A model generated the notes under the pieces. It made no database searches and had not been told where the DNA came from. It saw nothing but the letters and a program-made list of their open reading frames with translations. This document shows positions 1-6,370 of a stretch of 8,230 nt of DNA, one piece after another. Position 1 is the first letter of the stretch, and each line of letters starts with the position of its first letter. Both the position numbers and the translations under genes were made by a program. Source of the stretch: an uncultured Bordetella sp. (GTDB lineage Bacteria; Pseudomonadota; Gammaproteobacteria; Burkholderiales; Burkholderiaceae_B); the NCBI GenBank assembly GCA_937881145.1, contig CALGFL010000439.1, positions 1-8,230 on the forward strand. Direction: 5' to 3'.

Positions 1-606
1 GTCGTCGACCGCCGCGGCAATCTGCTGATGCTGGCCAAGCCCGCCGAGGCCGGCGACGAAACCGTGCGCGCCATCGACCCGCGCACCGCCTGGGTCATGG
101 ACGATCTGCTGCGCGGCGTCGCCACCTACGGCACGGGCGCCCGCGCGCACGCCGTGCTCAAGCGCAACGACGTGGCCGGCAAGACCGGCACCACCAACGG
201 CCCGACCGACATCTGGTTCTCGGGCTTCGTGCCCTCGCTGGAAACCACCGTCTGGATGGGCTTTGACCAGCCGCGTCCGCTGGGCGCCTACGAATTCGGC
301 AGCGGCACGGCCCTCTCGACCTGGCTGGCCTATATGCAGCCCATGCTGGCGAACGTACCGCAAGCGCCGCCTGCGCCCATGCCGCAAGGCTTGATCCAGG
401 CCAACGGCGACTACTATTTCGCCGAATATCCGCCCGGCCAGAACGTGGCCTCGCTGGATCTGGGCGTCAATCAGGCGACGAGCTCGAACGGCGTGCCCGT
501 CACCAACGACAGCGACGTGCTAGGCGGCTTCCTGCACAAGATGTGGTCGAACGTCACCCGGGGCCCCAGCTCCAACCGCGTCGAGCCCCCGTTGGTCCCG
601 CATTGA
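1..606 (+). CDS. mrcA: Penicillin-binding protein 1A, C-terminal part (truncated by window edge)
   Basis: This is the last 201 codons of a class A high-molecular-weight penicillin-binding protein. The reading frame is open from base 1, so the start and the glycosyltransferase domain lie outside the window. Such proteins polymerise and cross-link peptidoglycan in the periplasm, anchored by one N-terminal membrane helix. The visible part is the end of the transpeptidase domain: the KTGTTN box (fragment residues 61-66) is the third conserved active-site motif of penicillin-binding transpeptidases. It is followed by TDIWFSGFVPSLETTVWMGFD, the usual strand after that box in PBP1A. The catalytic Ser-x-x-Lys and SxN motifs would be upstream. 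About 100 residues follow the domain core, ending in a Pro/Asn-rich tail. The stop is TGA, 7 bp from the stop of the convergent epimerase gene, with no separate terminator visible. PBP1A (also called ponA) fits better than PBP1B or PBP1C, judged by eye. Confidence 0.9.
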   Translation, partial: VVDRRGNLLMLAKPAEAGDETVRAIDPRTAWVMDDLLRGVATYGTGARAHAVLKRNDVAGKTGTTNGPTDIWFSGFVPSLETTVWMGFDQPRPLGAYEFGSGTALSTWLAYMQPMLANVPQAPPAPMPQGLIQANGDYYFAEYPPGQNVASLDLGVNQATSSNGVPVTNDSDVLGGFLHKMWSNVTRGPSSNRVEPPLVPH

Positions 607-613
607 GGTGGGC

Positions 614-1702
614 TCAGGCGCGCAGCGCCGCGTAGGCCGCCATCAGGTGATACGGCGTGGTCGACGGCATGTCGGCGCGCATCAAGGCGCCGTCCGCGCC
701 GATGACTTCGCGCCAGCCTTGCGCATGCACAAAGCGCTGCTCGAACCGCGCCAGCTGCACGGCCAGCGCGTCGTGCTCCCCGGCCAAGGCCAGATAACGC
801 GCATATTCGGTTTGCGCCCAGATGCGCTCGGTCGCATCGCGCATGCCGCCGCGCATGTCCAGCGCGGCGCAGACGCCCGCGGTGTCCGGCGCCACGCCTT
901 TTGCGCGGGCCCATAGGCAGCCGCGCGGCACGGCCGCGGGCAAGGCCAGCCCCTCGTAAACCCGCGGCGCCGCGTGCAACAGGGAATACCACTCGAACTG
1001 ATGGCCGGGCTCGATGCGATTGTCCGCCGTGCCCAGGGGCAATTCGGCGATGCACTGCGTGTCCGGATCGAGGAAACTGCGCGCGATGCCGTCGGCGATG
1101 CGGCGCAGCGCCTGCACGAACCAGACCGGCTCGGCCACGCCGGCCGCCGCCAGGTAGGCCTCGGTCAGGTGCATGATCGGGTTCTGCTCCGGGCCTCTGA
1201 CAGGCTGCCCGTGGGCGGACAGCGCCGCGTGATACAGCCCGTCGCCACGGCCGAAGCGCTCTTCGATCAGACGCGCCGTCGCCAGCATGTGCCGCAGCGC
1301 CCGCTCGTCGCGGCTGCGCTCGAAATACGTCGCACAGGCCAGCACCAGGAAGGCATGCGTGTAGAGATCCTGCGTGGCGTCCAGCGCCTGCCCTTGCGCA
1401 TCCACGCTGAACAACCAGGCATTGCGCTGCGGGTCGTGGAAATACCGCGGCAAGGCATCGAACAGGCGCGCCGCGTGGGCCTGCGCCGCGTCGCCCGCCA
1501 CCTGAGCATAGACGTACAACTGGCGCGCGCAGGCCATGGCCCGGTAGCGCGTATCGGGCACGGGCGCACCCGATTGGTCCAGCGCTTCGTGCGGCAAACC
1601 CATGCGCGCGTCAAAGCCGTGCCCCTGCCAGAGAGGAACGACGACGGTATCGAAATGGCGGTGCAGATCGGCCGCGGTATCGGCCCAGGCAGGCGGTTTC
1701 AT
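614..1702 (-). CDS. AGE-family sugar epimerase/isomerase
   Basis: The predicted protein has 362 residues, close to the usual 360-420 of N-acylglucosamine 2-epimerase (AGE) family enzymes. These are cytosolic (alpha/alpha)6-barrel proteins that epimerise N-acylglucosamine/mannosamine or isomerise aldoses and ketoses such as mannose and fructose. Family landmarks are present in order: DLYTHAF (112-118, His116), NPIMHLTEA (174-182, His178), EPGHQFEW (231-238, His234), RIWAQTE (293-299) and TPYHL (349-353, His352). The two late histidines match the positions of the general acid/base residues in the family. The start is the ATG at 1702, which overlaps the stop of the upstream 71-residue gene as TAATG. 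The same frame is open for 102 more codons upstream, but that part overlaps the upstream gene and looks like low-complexity Arg/Ala shadow sequence. No Shine-Dalgarno sequence is visible before the ATG, so translation probably depends on coupling. The substrate cannot be told from sequence; mannose isomerase-like or YihS-like activity is as likely as N-acylglucosamine epimerase. Confidence 0.88.
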   Translation of the reverse strand: MKPPAWADTAADLHRHFDTVVVPLWQGHGFDARMGLPHEALDQSGAPVPDTRYRAMACARQLYVYAQVAGDAAQAHAARLFDALPRYFHDPQRNAWLFSVDAQGQALDATQDLYTHAFLVLACATYFERSRDERALRHMLATARLIEERFGRGDGLYHAALSAHGQPVRGPEQNPIMHLTEAYLAAAGVAEPVWFVQALRRIADGIARSFLDPDTQCIAELPLGTADNRIEPGHQFEWYSLLHAAPRVYEGLALPAAVPRGCLWARAKGVAPDTAGVCAALDMRGGMRDATERIWAQTEYARYLALAGEHDALAVQLARFEQRFVHAQGWREVIGADGALMRADMPSTTPYHLMAAYAALRA

Positions 1703-1713
1703 TATCGATAATG
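1700..1713. repeat. 14-bp perfect palindrome over the stop/start junction
   Basis: CATTATCGATAATG reads the same on both strands. It contains the TAA stop of the 71-residue gene and the ATG start of the epimerase gene on the minus strand. It is AT-rich in a region otherwise strongly GC-rich. It could be an operator-like site or fold into a small hairpin over the start codon. Confidence 0.8.
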
Positions 1714-1917
1714 GATGGCGGCGGGGTCGGCCATGCGCAAGGCCAGCAGGCCCTTGTCGGTGACGCGCAGGCCGCCGTCTTCGGTGTCCTGGACGCAGCG
1801 CAGGACCCGCAAGGCCTCGGCGATGTGCGCGGGCATGGGCTCGCTGGCCTCGCCCGGCGTGGCGAGCACGCCCAGCCAATAAGCCAGCTCGCCTTGCAGA
1901 ATGCGAGAATTGCTCAT
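1702..1917 (-). CDS. Small protein of unknown function, winged-helix-like C terminus, coupled to the epimerase
   Basis: This gene encodes 71 residues that I do not recognise as a named family. The sequence is compact, with no signal peptide or membrane helix. A helical first half (residues about 5-45) leads into LRCVQDTEDGGLRVTDKGLLALRM. That pattern of helix, short acidic/Gly turn and x-VTDKG-x-x-AL resembles the end of winged-helix DNA-binding proteins, where the wing is followed by a TxxG helix. This suggests a small MarR/ArsR-like or dissociated wHTH fold, but it is inference from a short stretch. The start is the ATG at 1915-1917, preceded five bases earlier by AAGGGG. The stop TAA shares its last A with the ATG of the epimerase gene, so the two form a translationally coupled operon. 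The strong upstream terminator (2062-2098) isolates the pair from the MFS gene. It could also be a helper protein of the epimerase. Confidence 0.72.
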   Translation of the reverse strand: MSNSRILQGELAYWLGVLATPGEASEPMPAHIAEALRVLRCVQDTEDGGLRVTDKGLLALRMADPAAIHYR

Positions 1918-2007
1918 AGCGGCCCCTTGAAGATGAAAAACGCCTCGGCGAAGTGCCGCGGTTGCAGGGAACCGCTCGCCGATGCTTCTGCCGGGCCAGG
2001 AGTATCA

Positions 2008-2013
2008 ATCATA
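2008..2013 (-). promoter_or_regulatory. Possible -10 element for the small-protein/epimerase operon
   Basis: On the minus strand TATGAT matches five of six bases of the sigma-70 -10 consensus. It lies in the 144-bp gap between the MFS terminator (ending 2062) and the small gene start (1917). No convincing -35 is found 16-18 bp upstream. If used, transcription would begin near 2001 with a leader of roughly 85 bases. Confidence 0.25.
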
Positions 2014-2061
2014 ACCGCAAGCGCCTTTCCATAAGCCCAGGGCCGCGCATGCGCGACCCGC

Positions 2062-2098
2062 AAAAACAGGGGCTTCGCGCCTTGCGGCGGGAAGCCCC
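2062..2098 (-). terminator. Intrinsic terminator of the MFS gene
   Basis: Read on the minus strand, GGGGCTTC pairs perfectly with GAAGCCCC (8 bp). After one C/C mismatch, CGCC pairs with GGCG around a GCAA tetraloop (GNRA type). The stem is followed by TGTTTTT. It begins 17 bases after the stop codon of the MFS gene. This is a strong classical Rho-independent terminator. Confidence 0.88.
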
Positions 2099-2114
2099 GG
2101 CCGGGCTGGCCCGT

Positions 2115-3518
2115 TCAGTGATTGATGGACTCGAGCGAGCGCCCGCGCGTTGCCGGGCCGAGCAGGATCATGACGATACCCACCAGCATCGACACGCCGA
2201 TGAAGGCCGCGACGCCCGGCACGCCGTAGTGATGCAGCAAAATGCCGATGAGCAGGCCCGCGAACGCGGCGGCAAGCCGGCTCCACGAGTAGACAAAGCC
2301 CACGGCGCGCGCGCGGATGCGGGTGGGATACACCTCGGCCTGGTAGCCGTGATAGGAATAGGACATGATGTTCGAGGCCAGCGTGAAGAGCACGCCGAGC
2401 ACGATCAGCCATCCCGAAGCCGAGGCCTGGGAGAACAGGACGATGACGATCGCCATGACCAGCAGGCCGCCGACGATCTGCGTCTTGCGCTCGAACTTGT
2501 CCGCGAAAAACACGCCGAGCAAAGGTCCGAAGGGATTGGCGATGGCGATGATGAACGCATAGGCCAGGCTATGCGTGACGGTCACGCCGCGGCTTATCAG
2601 CAGCGTGGGCACCCATGCCGCGAAGCCGTAGAACCCGATCACCTGGGCCATGTTGAAGATGGAAAGAATGACCGTGCGCTTCAGATAAGGGGCGCGCAAC
2701 ACCTCGCCCAGCGATCCGCGCTCGGCCTTCTCCGACTGGGCGGCAGACATGTCGGGCGGGGCCAGCTTGATGCCCTTCTCTTCTTCGACCCGGCGCTCGA
2801 TATCGGCCACGATCCGCTCCGCTTCCTCGATGCGACCGTGGGCCACCAGCCAGCGCGGGCTTTCGGGAATGCGCCGGCGCATGAACCAGACCGCGATCGC
2901 GCCGACCGAACCGATCAGGATGATCACGCGCCAGTAGGCGATGCCGAACGGCTGCGTGTCCTTCATGGCATACGCGAGAAACGCGATCACCGGCACGATG
3001 CTGAAGGTGATGCACTGGTTGACCGCATAGGCGCGGCCGCGCTCGGGGCTGGGGATCAACTCGGAGATGTACGAGTCGATGGTCACCAGCTCGACGCCCA
3101 GGCCGACGCCGGCGATGAAGCGCCAGAGGTTCAGGTCGAACCCGGTGGTCTGGAACGCCATGACGGCGGTGCAGACCATGTACCAGATCATCGACCAGGT
3201 GAAGATGACCCGGCGTCCCATGATGTCGGCCAGTTGGCCGGCAAAGAGCGCGCCGACCCAGAGACCGGCGAAGGTCGCAAAAACGAAAGTGCCGAAACCT
3301 GCCACCTTGATCGGCCCCAGGGCCGAGAAGAAGCCCAGCGACTCCGGCTTGAAGAGCCCTGCGCCGACCATGCCCGGCGCCACGTAGGCGGTGAAAAAAA
3401 GATCGTAGAACTCGAAAACGCCGCCCAGCGAAAGCAGCAGCACCATCGTCCAGACCGTGCGGGAAGACGGCAGACGATCGAGCCTGGCTGCGATTTCAGC
3501 CGATTTATCCATGGTCAT
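2115..3518 (-). CDS. MFS transporter, metabolite:H+ symporter (sugar-porter/NiaP-YdjE-like)
   Basis: This 467-residue protein of the major facilitator superfamily has about 12 membrane helices in two six-helix halves. The central cytoplasmic loop (about 225-280) is charged and rich in Glu/Arg. Signature elements are the loop 2-3 motif GQLADIMGRR (94-103) and RFIAGVGLG on helix 4 (133-141). PESPRWL follows helix 6 (218-224) and is typical of the sugar-porter and related metabolite:H+ symporter branch. The loop 8-9 counterpart is ADKFERK (339-345), and AEVYPTRIRARAVG (394-407) precedes the last helices. FEFYDLFFTAYVAPGM in helix 1 (35-50) places an acidic residue in the membrane, as expected for proton-coupled transport. 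The start is the first of two close ATGs, because GAGGTG lies five bases before it. The substrate is unknown; organic acids, nicotinate-like compounds or sugars are possible. The gene stands alone, 158 bp after the chemoreceptor gene, and ends at a strong terminator. Confidence 0.92.
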   Translation of the reverse strand: MTMDKSAEIAARLDRLPSSRTVWTMVLLLSLGGVFEFYDLFFTAYVAPGMVGAGLFKPESLGFFSALGPIKVAGFGTFVFATFAGLWVGALFAGQLADIMGRRVIFTWSMIWYMVCTAVMAFQTTGFDLNLWRFIAGVGLGVELVTIDSYISELIPSPERGRAYAVNQCITFSIVPVIAFLAYAMKDTQPFGIAYWRVIILIGSVGAIAVWFMRRRIPESPRWLVAHGRIEEAERIVADIERRVEEEKGIKLAPPDMSAAQSEKAERGSLGEVLRAPYLKRTVILSIFNMAQVIGFYGFAAWVPTLLISRGVTVTHSLAYAFIIAIANPFGPLLGVFFADKFERKTQIVGGLLVMAIVIVLFSQASASGWLIVLGVLFTLASNIMSYSYHGYQAEVYPTRIRARAVGFVYSWSRLAAAFAGLLIGILLHHYGVPGVAAFIGVSMLVGIVMILLGPATRGRSLESINH

Positions 3519-3523
3519 CGAAG

Positions 3524-3529
3524 CACCTC
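3524..3529 (-). promoter_or_regulatory. Ribosome-binding site of the MFS gene
   Basis: On the minus strand GAGGTG is five bases from the ATG at 3518 and eleven from the next in-frame ATG, which favours the first start. Confidence 0.7.
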
Positions 3530-3602
3530 ATGTGTGCGTGGAAATTTGCCTTGGAGCTTGCCGCACACCGGCTGACCAGATACTGAAGGCATCCCCATAA
3601 AC

Positions 3603-3610
3603 CCCTAGGG
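3603..3610. promoter_or_regulatory. CCCTAGGG palindrome in the MFS upstream region
   Basis: This perfect 8-bp palindrome lies 85 bp before the MFS start, in the A/T-richer part of the 158-bp gap. A related CCTAGGG occurs at 5361-5367. It is a candidate operator or promoter-associated element; no clear -35/-10 pair is seen. Confidence 0.3.
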
Positions 3611-3647
3611 ATTCACCTTGATTGACAGGAACGCCCGGGTGGGCTCT

Positions 3648-3671
3648 GCGCAAGCCAGGGGGCCTTTGCGC
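3648..3671 (-). terminator. Weak hairpin downstream of the chemoreceptor gene
   Basis: GCGCAA (3648-3653) pairs with TTGCGC (3666-3671), and GCC pairs with GGC inside, with a two-base bulge and a four-base loop. It starts 6 bases after the stop of the chemoreceptor gene on the minus strand. No T-tract follows, so it would be a poor intrinsic terminator. Confidence 0.25.
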
Positions 3672-3676
3672 AAGCG

Positions 3677-5160
3677 CTACGAGGCGCCCTGCAGCAGCAG
3701 CGACGGCGGGAAGGCCACGCGCACGCAACCCCAGTGCCGGTCGCCCACGCGGATCGGCATCGAGAACACGCAGGCCACTTCGCCGGTGTCACGCAGATAG
3801 GTCTGCAGCAGATGGTGCCCCTGGAACGTCGCCGAACGCTTGCCGGTGTCGTCGGCGAAGATGCGCTTGTGCCGGCTGTGCGGCAGATCGACGGCGGGAT
3901 CGCCGGTCATCGGCGCCGAAAAGCGCTTGTGATGCGCCGCCATGTAGCAGTTGCTGTCGTAGGCCACCGCGAAGATCAACTCCGGATGCCTGTCCAGCAT
4001 CGCGTCGAACAACTTCTGCAATCCGTCTTCGACCGCTTCGTCGTACGACGTGGCGTATTTCTGCGGGTTGGTGCCGGGTACCTCGCGGTAATTCTGGTCG
4101 AAAATGTTCACGCCGCCCTGCGCGACGTGCGATAGATAGTGCTGCACGCGATCGCGGAAAGCGCCGACGTCCTGCAGCAGCGTGTCGTAGGCGCTGCCCG
4201 GGATCGTCGAGGTGAACCGAGCGCATGCAGGTTCTCGGTCTGGTCGCGCAGCACATTGCCCCTGGCGGCCGCTTCGGTCATCGCGTTGGCCACCGCGTCG
4301 GACTGTTCATAAATGCCGCCGACCCGGCGCGACAGATTCTGGTTGGACGCCCGGATCTCGTCGAACGCGCTGCCCACCATGGACATGCCGCGGTCGGTCG
4401 CCTCCAGCTCCTCGACCACCTGCGTGAAGCGCACCACGGCCCGTTCGATCACCTCGGCGCAATAGCTGCTGTGATGGTGCGCCCGCTCGATCTGCTCCTG
4501 CAGCGAACTCACCTCGGTCATGGTCTGGTTGGCGATCGAGGCGATCGATTTGTTCGCATCCTGCACCTTCTGCGCCAGCAGCTTGACCTCGGCCGCCACC
4601 ACCGCGAAGCCGCGGCCTGCCGCGCCGGCGCGCGCGGCTTCGATCGAGGCGTTGAACGCCAGCAATTGCGTCTGCGACGAAATGCCTTCGACCAGCAGCA
4701 CCAGGTCGCGGATCTTCATGGTTTTCTCGCGCAGCGTGCCGATGCCGGCCGAGGCGTCGCCCAGATCGCTGTTGGTGCTGCGGCTGCGCGTGGCGACGTC
4801 GGTGAAATCGTGATGCGCTTCGTGGATCGCCGTCAGGTTGGTCGATGTGGCGGTTCGCACGGCATCGACGTGCACGCTGGCCGAATCGACCGCCTGCGCG
4901 ACCGCGCGGCTCTGTTCGTTGGCCTCGCGCGCCAGCGCGCGCTGGCGCGTCGAGACTTCGACGGTGGTCTGGATGTGCCGGCTCAGCTTGGCCGCTTCGA
5001 TGGCGATGCGTGTGCCCGCCGCGCGCAGCTCGCCGATTATCGCGCGGATGCGCCGGCGGCCCGGCATGACGGCATTGCCGGCCAGCTGCTCAAGCAGATG
5101 CCGCCGTCGCGGTGCCGGCACGCTTGCTGCGGATGCCGATTCAACAAGCGAGTCCTGCAT
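3677..5160 (-). pseudogene. Cytoplasmic methyl-accepting chemotaxis-like protein with C-terminal sensor-like domain, frameshifted
   Basis: The gene is in two frames. The first frame, from the ATG at 5160 (GAGGTG six bases before it), gives an MCP signalling domain. A long helical region (about 40-160) leads to the hairpin tip QTQLLAFNASIEAARAG (163-179) and GRGFAVVAAEVKLLAQ (182-197). This region docks CheA/CheW in known receptors. The second frame gives about 170 residues containing AYDSNCYMAAHHKRFS, DLPHSRHKRIFADDTG, LLQTYLRD and IRVGDRHWGCVRVAF, ending at 3677. These match a domain found after the signalling domain in many proteobacterial MCPs. The frames meet near residue 315 (about 4205-4260), and the total length of 1484 bp is one base short of a whole number of codons. 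Unbroken, the protein would have about 494 residues. There is no membrane helix or signal peptide, so it would be soluble. As written, the first frame runs to 4108 with a scrambled tail. Sequencing error, real decay or strain variation are all possible. Confidence 0.82.
4928..4949. repeat. 22-bp perfect GC palindrome inside the chemoreceptor gene
   Basis: The 11-base half CGCGCCAGCGC is followed immediately by its exact reverse complement. It encodes Q-R-A-L-A-R of the helical region. A 16-base part recurs at 5783-5798 in the LysR gene, where RALAR is encoded by the same codons, so codon bias explains much of it. Confidence 0.75.
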
Positions 5161-5166
5161 AGTGTT

Positions 5167-5172
5167 CACCTC
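5167..5172 (-). promoter_or_regulatory. Ribosome-binding site deciding the chemoreceptor start
   Basis: GAGGTG on the minus strand lies six bases before the ATG at 5160. The frame is open 35 codons further upstream to 5265, but no such site precedes that start, so 5160 is preferred. Confidence 0.7.
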
Positions 5173-5264
5173 GAACGGCGCAAGACGCCTGTTCGCCTCC
5201 CCTGCGTCCATGCATAGTATTGAGACCGAGGTGTGTAGCGAGCGCACCCCACCGTTCGGGCGCA

Positions 5265-5292
5265 TTCTTATGCCGTTGTGTCAGCGGGTCAA
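5265..5292 (-). promoter_or_regulatory. Possible sigma-70-like promoter of the chemoreceptor gene
   Basis: On the minus strand TTGACC (5287-5292; five of six consensus bases) is followed after 17 bases by AAGAAT (5264-5269; four of six). The predicted leader is about 95-100 bases. No convincing flagellar sigma-28 promoter was found. Confidence 0.3.
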
Positions 5293-5316
5293 ACAAGAAA
5301 ATTGATTGGGCGGCAT

Positions 5317-5336
5317 AAAAAAACTCATGGCGAGTT
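5317..5336 (-). terminator. Candidate terminator downstream of the first LysR gene
   Basis: On the minus strand AACTC, the loop GCCAT, then GAGTT forms a 5-bp stem that runs directly into a tract of T (5317-5323, partly shared with the stem). It is 93 bases after the LysR stop at 5429 and before the chemoreceptor promoter region. The T-tract is good but the stem is short and not GC-rich. Confidence 0.45.
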
Positions 5337-5360
5337 CGGCCCGGGAGATGACTTGAAAAA

Positions 5361-5390
5361 CCTAGGGTAAACCGCAGGTCGATTTACCTT
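5361..5390. repeat. CCTAGGG plus GGTAAA/TTTACC inverted repeat
   Basis: GGTAAA (5366-5371) and TTTACC (5383-5388) are exact inverted repeats 11 bases apart. Two more inner pairs after a mismatch leave a 5-base loop. The left arm overlaps CCTAGGG (5361-5367). It lies 39-68 bases past the LysR stop. No T-tract follows in either direction, so it is more likely a protein site or a 3' RNA hairpin than an intrinsic terminator. Confidence 0.5.
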
Positions 5391-5428
5391 TCACGCCCGC
5401 AAAGATTATCGCTCCGGAGTCCGCTTGC

Positions 5429-6358
5429 TTACGGCAGGCGCGCCGTATCCGCGCCGAACCGCACGACGTAATCGTGCGCGGTCCGCTCGGCCACCTCGAG
5501 CAGCCGCTCGGGCCATTGCAGGCCCGAGCGCGCGGCCGCGACGAACGGCATCGGCGGCGGCGTCACCGCGCAATCGAGCACATGCAGCGACTGTCCGAGC
5601 GATTGCGCCGGCAACAGCGCAGGCGGCATCGCGGCGATGCCAAAGCCGTTCTGCGTCAGCTTGATCATCGCGTCGACCGAATTGACGCAGCTGATGCGCG
5701 CGTCGCCGATGTCGTGCGATTGCAGCAGCCGCACCAGATCCTGATGCGGCGCCGAATGGCGGGAAAAGGTGATGAGCCGGTGGCGCGCCAGCGCGCGCAG
5801 CGTGTCGGCCGACGTGCCCTCGGCGTTGCGCGCCGCATCCGCCAGCCCTTGCGGGGCGATCCACGCCAGCGGCAATTGCATCAGCTCGACGCTGCGTATG
5901 GTTTCGTCGCGCAACGTGTCGGTCTGGAAGGCCATGTCGAGCATGCCGCGCCGGAGTTGTTCGTTGAGGTTCAATGCGGTGTCGACCGTGACCTCGATGT
6001 CCAGGTTCGGATAATGCCGCATGGCGTCGGTGACGAACTCGATAAACCACGAGTGGATCGCGCTGTCCATCGCGCCGATCCGGATCGTGCCGAAAGCCGA
6101 CTTTTCGTCCTTCAGCGAGGCGCGCAGCTGCGTCATGGTCTGGGTCATGCGCTCGGCATACTGCATCACGCGTTCGCCTTCACGGGTCAGCACGACGCCG
6201 CGCGGATCGCGGATGAAAAGCCTGGCGCCCAGATCCTGCTCCAGCACCGAGATCCGGCTGGAAATCGCGGCCTGCGTCGAATGCAGCTTGTCCGCAGCGA
6301 GGCTGAAGCTGCGCAGCCGCGCCACCCAGATGAACGTTTCGAGAAACTTCAGATTCAC
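5429..6358 (-). CDS. LysR-family transcriptional regulator
   Basis: At 309 residues this is the normal length for a LysR-type regulator. The N-terminal winged helix-turn-helix (about 1-60) begins MNLKFLETFIWVARLRSFSLAADKLHSTQAAISSRISVLEQDLG in the standard pattern and ends LFIRDPRGVVLTREGE. A linker helix (about 65-88) leads to the effector-binding region, which opens with TIRIGAMDSA (91-100). The second lobe contains SVDAMIKLTQNGFGIAAMPPALL (227-249), where many LysR proteins have a conserved Gly-x-Gly-Ile-x-x-x-Pro turn. The start is GTG; AAGGGG occurs eleven bases before it, inside one arm of an inverted repeat. LysR proteins usually bind inducers and control a divergent gene. Here the divergent neighbour is the TVP38-family membrane protein at 6532, across a 173-bp gap, making it the first candidate target. 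The effector is not predictable. Confidence 0.93.
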   Translation of the reverse strand: MNLKFLETFIWVARLRSFSLAADKLHSTQAAISSRISVLEQDLGARLFIRDPRGVVLTREGERVMQYAERMTQTMTQLRASLKDEKSAFGTIRIGAMDSAIHSWFIEFVTDAMRHYPNLDIEVTVDTALNLNEQLRRGMLDMAFQTDTLRDETIRSVELMQLPLAWIAPQGLADAARNAEGTSADTLRALARHRLITFSRHSAPHQDLVRLLQSHDIGDARISCVNSVDAMIKLTQNGFGIAAMPPALLPAQSLGQSLHVLDCAVTPPPMPFVAAARSGLQWPERLLEVAERTAHDYVVRFGADTARLP

Positions 6359-6370
6359 GGTATCTTCGTC

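Noticed and set aside
1703..2008. A 102-codon N-terminal extension of the epimerase frame to an ATG at 2008
   Set aside because: The extension overlaps the 71-residue gene, is a low-complexity Arg/Ala/Gly run, and the shorter form matches the family length.
1953..3575. A long open frame of 540 codons on the plus strand, antisense to the MFS gene
   Set aside because: It is rich in Arg, Asp, His and Gln with no domain pattern, as expected for the mirror of a membrane-protein gene in GC-rich DNA. The minus-strand frame is a clear MFS protein.
4108..4260. Programmed ribosomal frameshift joining the two chemoreceptor frames
   Set aside because: No slippery heptamer, homopolymer run or obvious stimulatory structure is seen at the junction; a plain indel is simpler.
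4225..5217. Plus-strand open frame of 330 codons antisense to the chemoreceptor gene
   Set aside because: It has a His/Arg/Gln/Ala-rich composition and is the mirror of the MCP coding region, which has recognisable motifs.
5255..5310. Flagellar sigma-28 promoter for the chemoreceptor gene
   Set aside because: No TAAA/GCCGATAA pair at the right spacing was found; only a weak sigma-70-like pair is visible.
4927..5798. A 16-bp direct repeat (4927-4942 and 5783-5798) suggesting a mobile or recombination element
   Set aside because: Both copies encode RALAR with the same preferred codons in unrelated genes, so shared codon use explains it.
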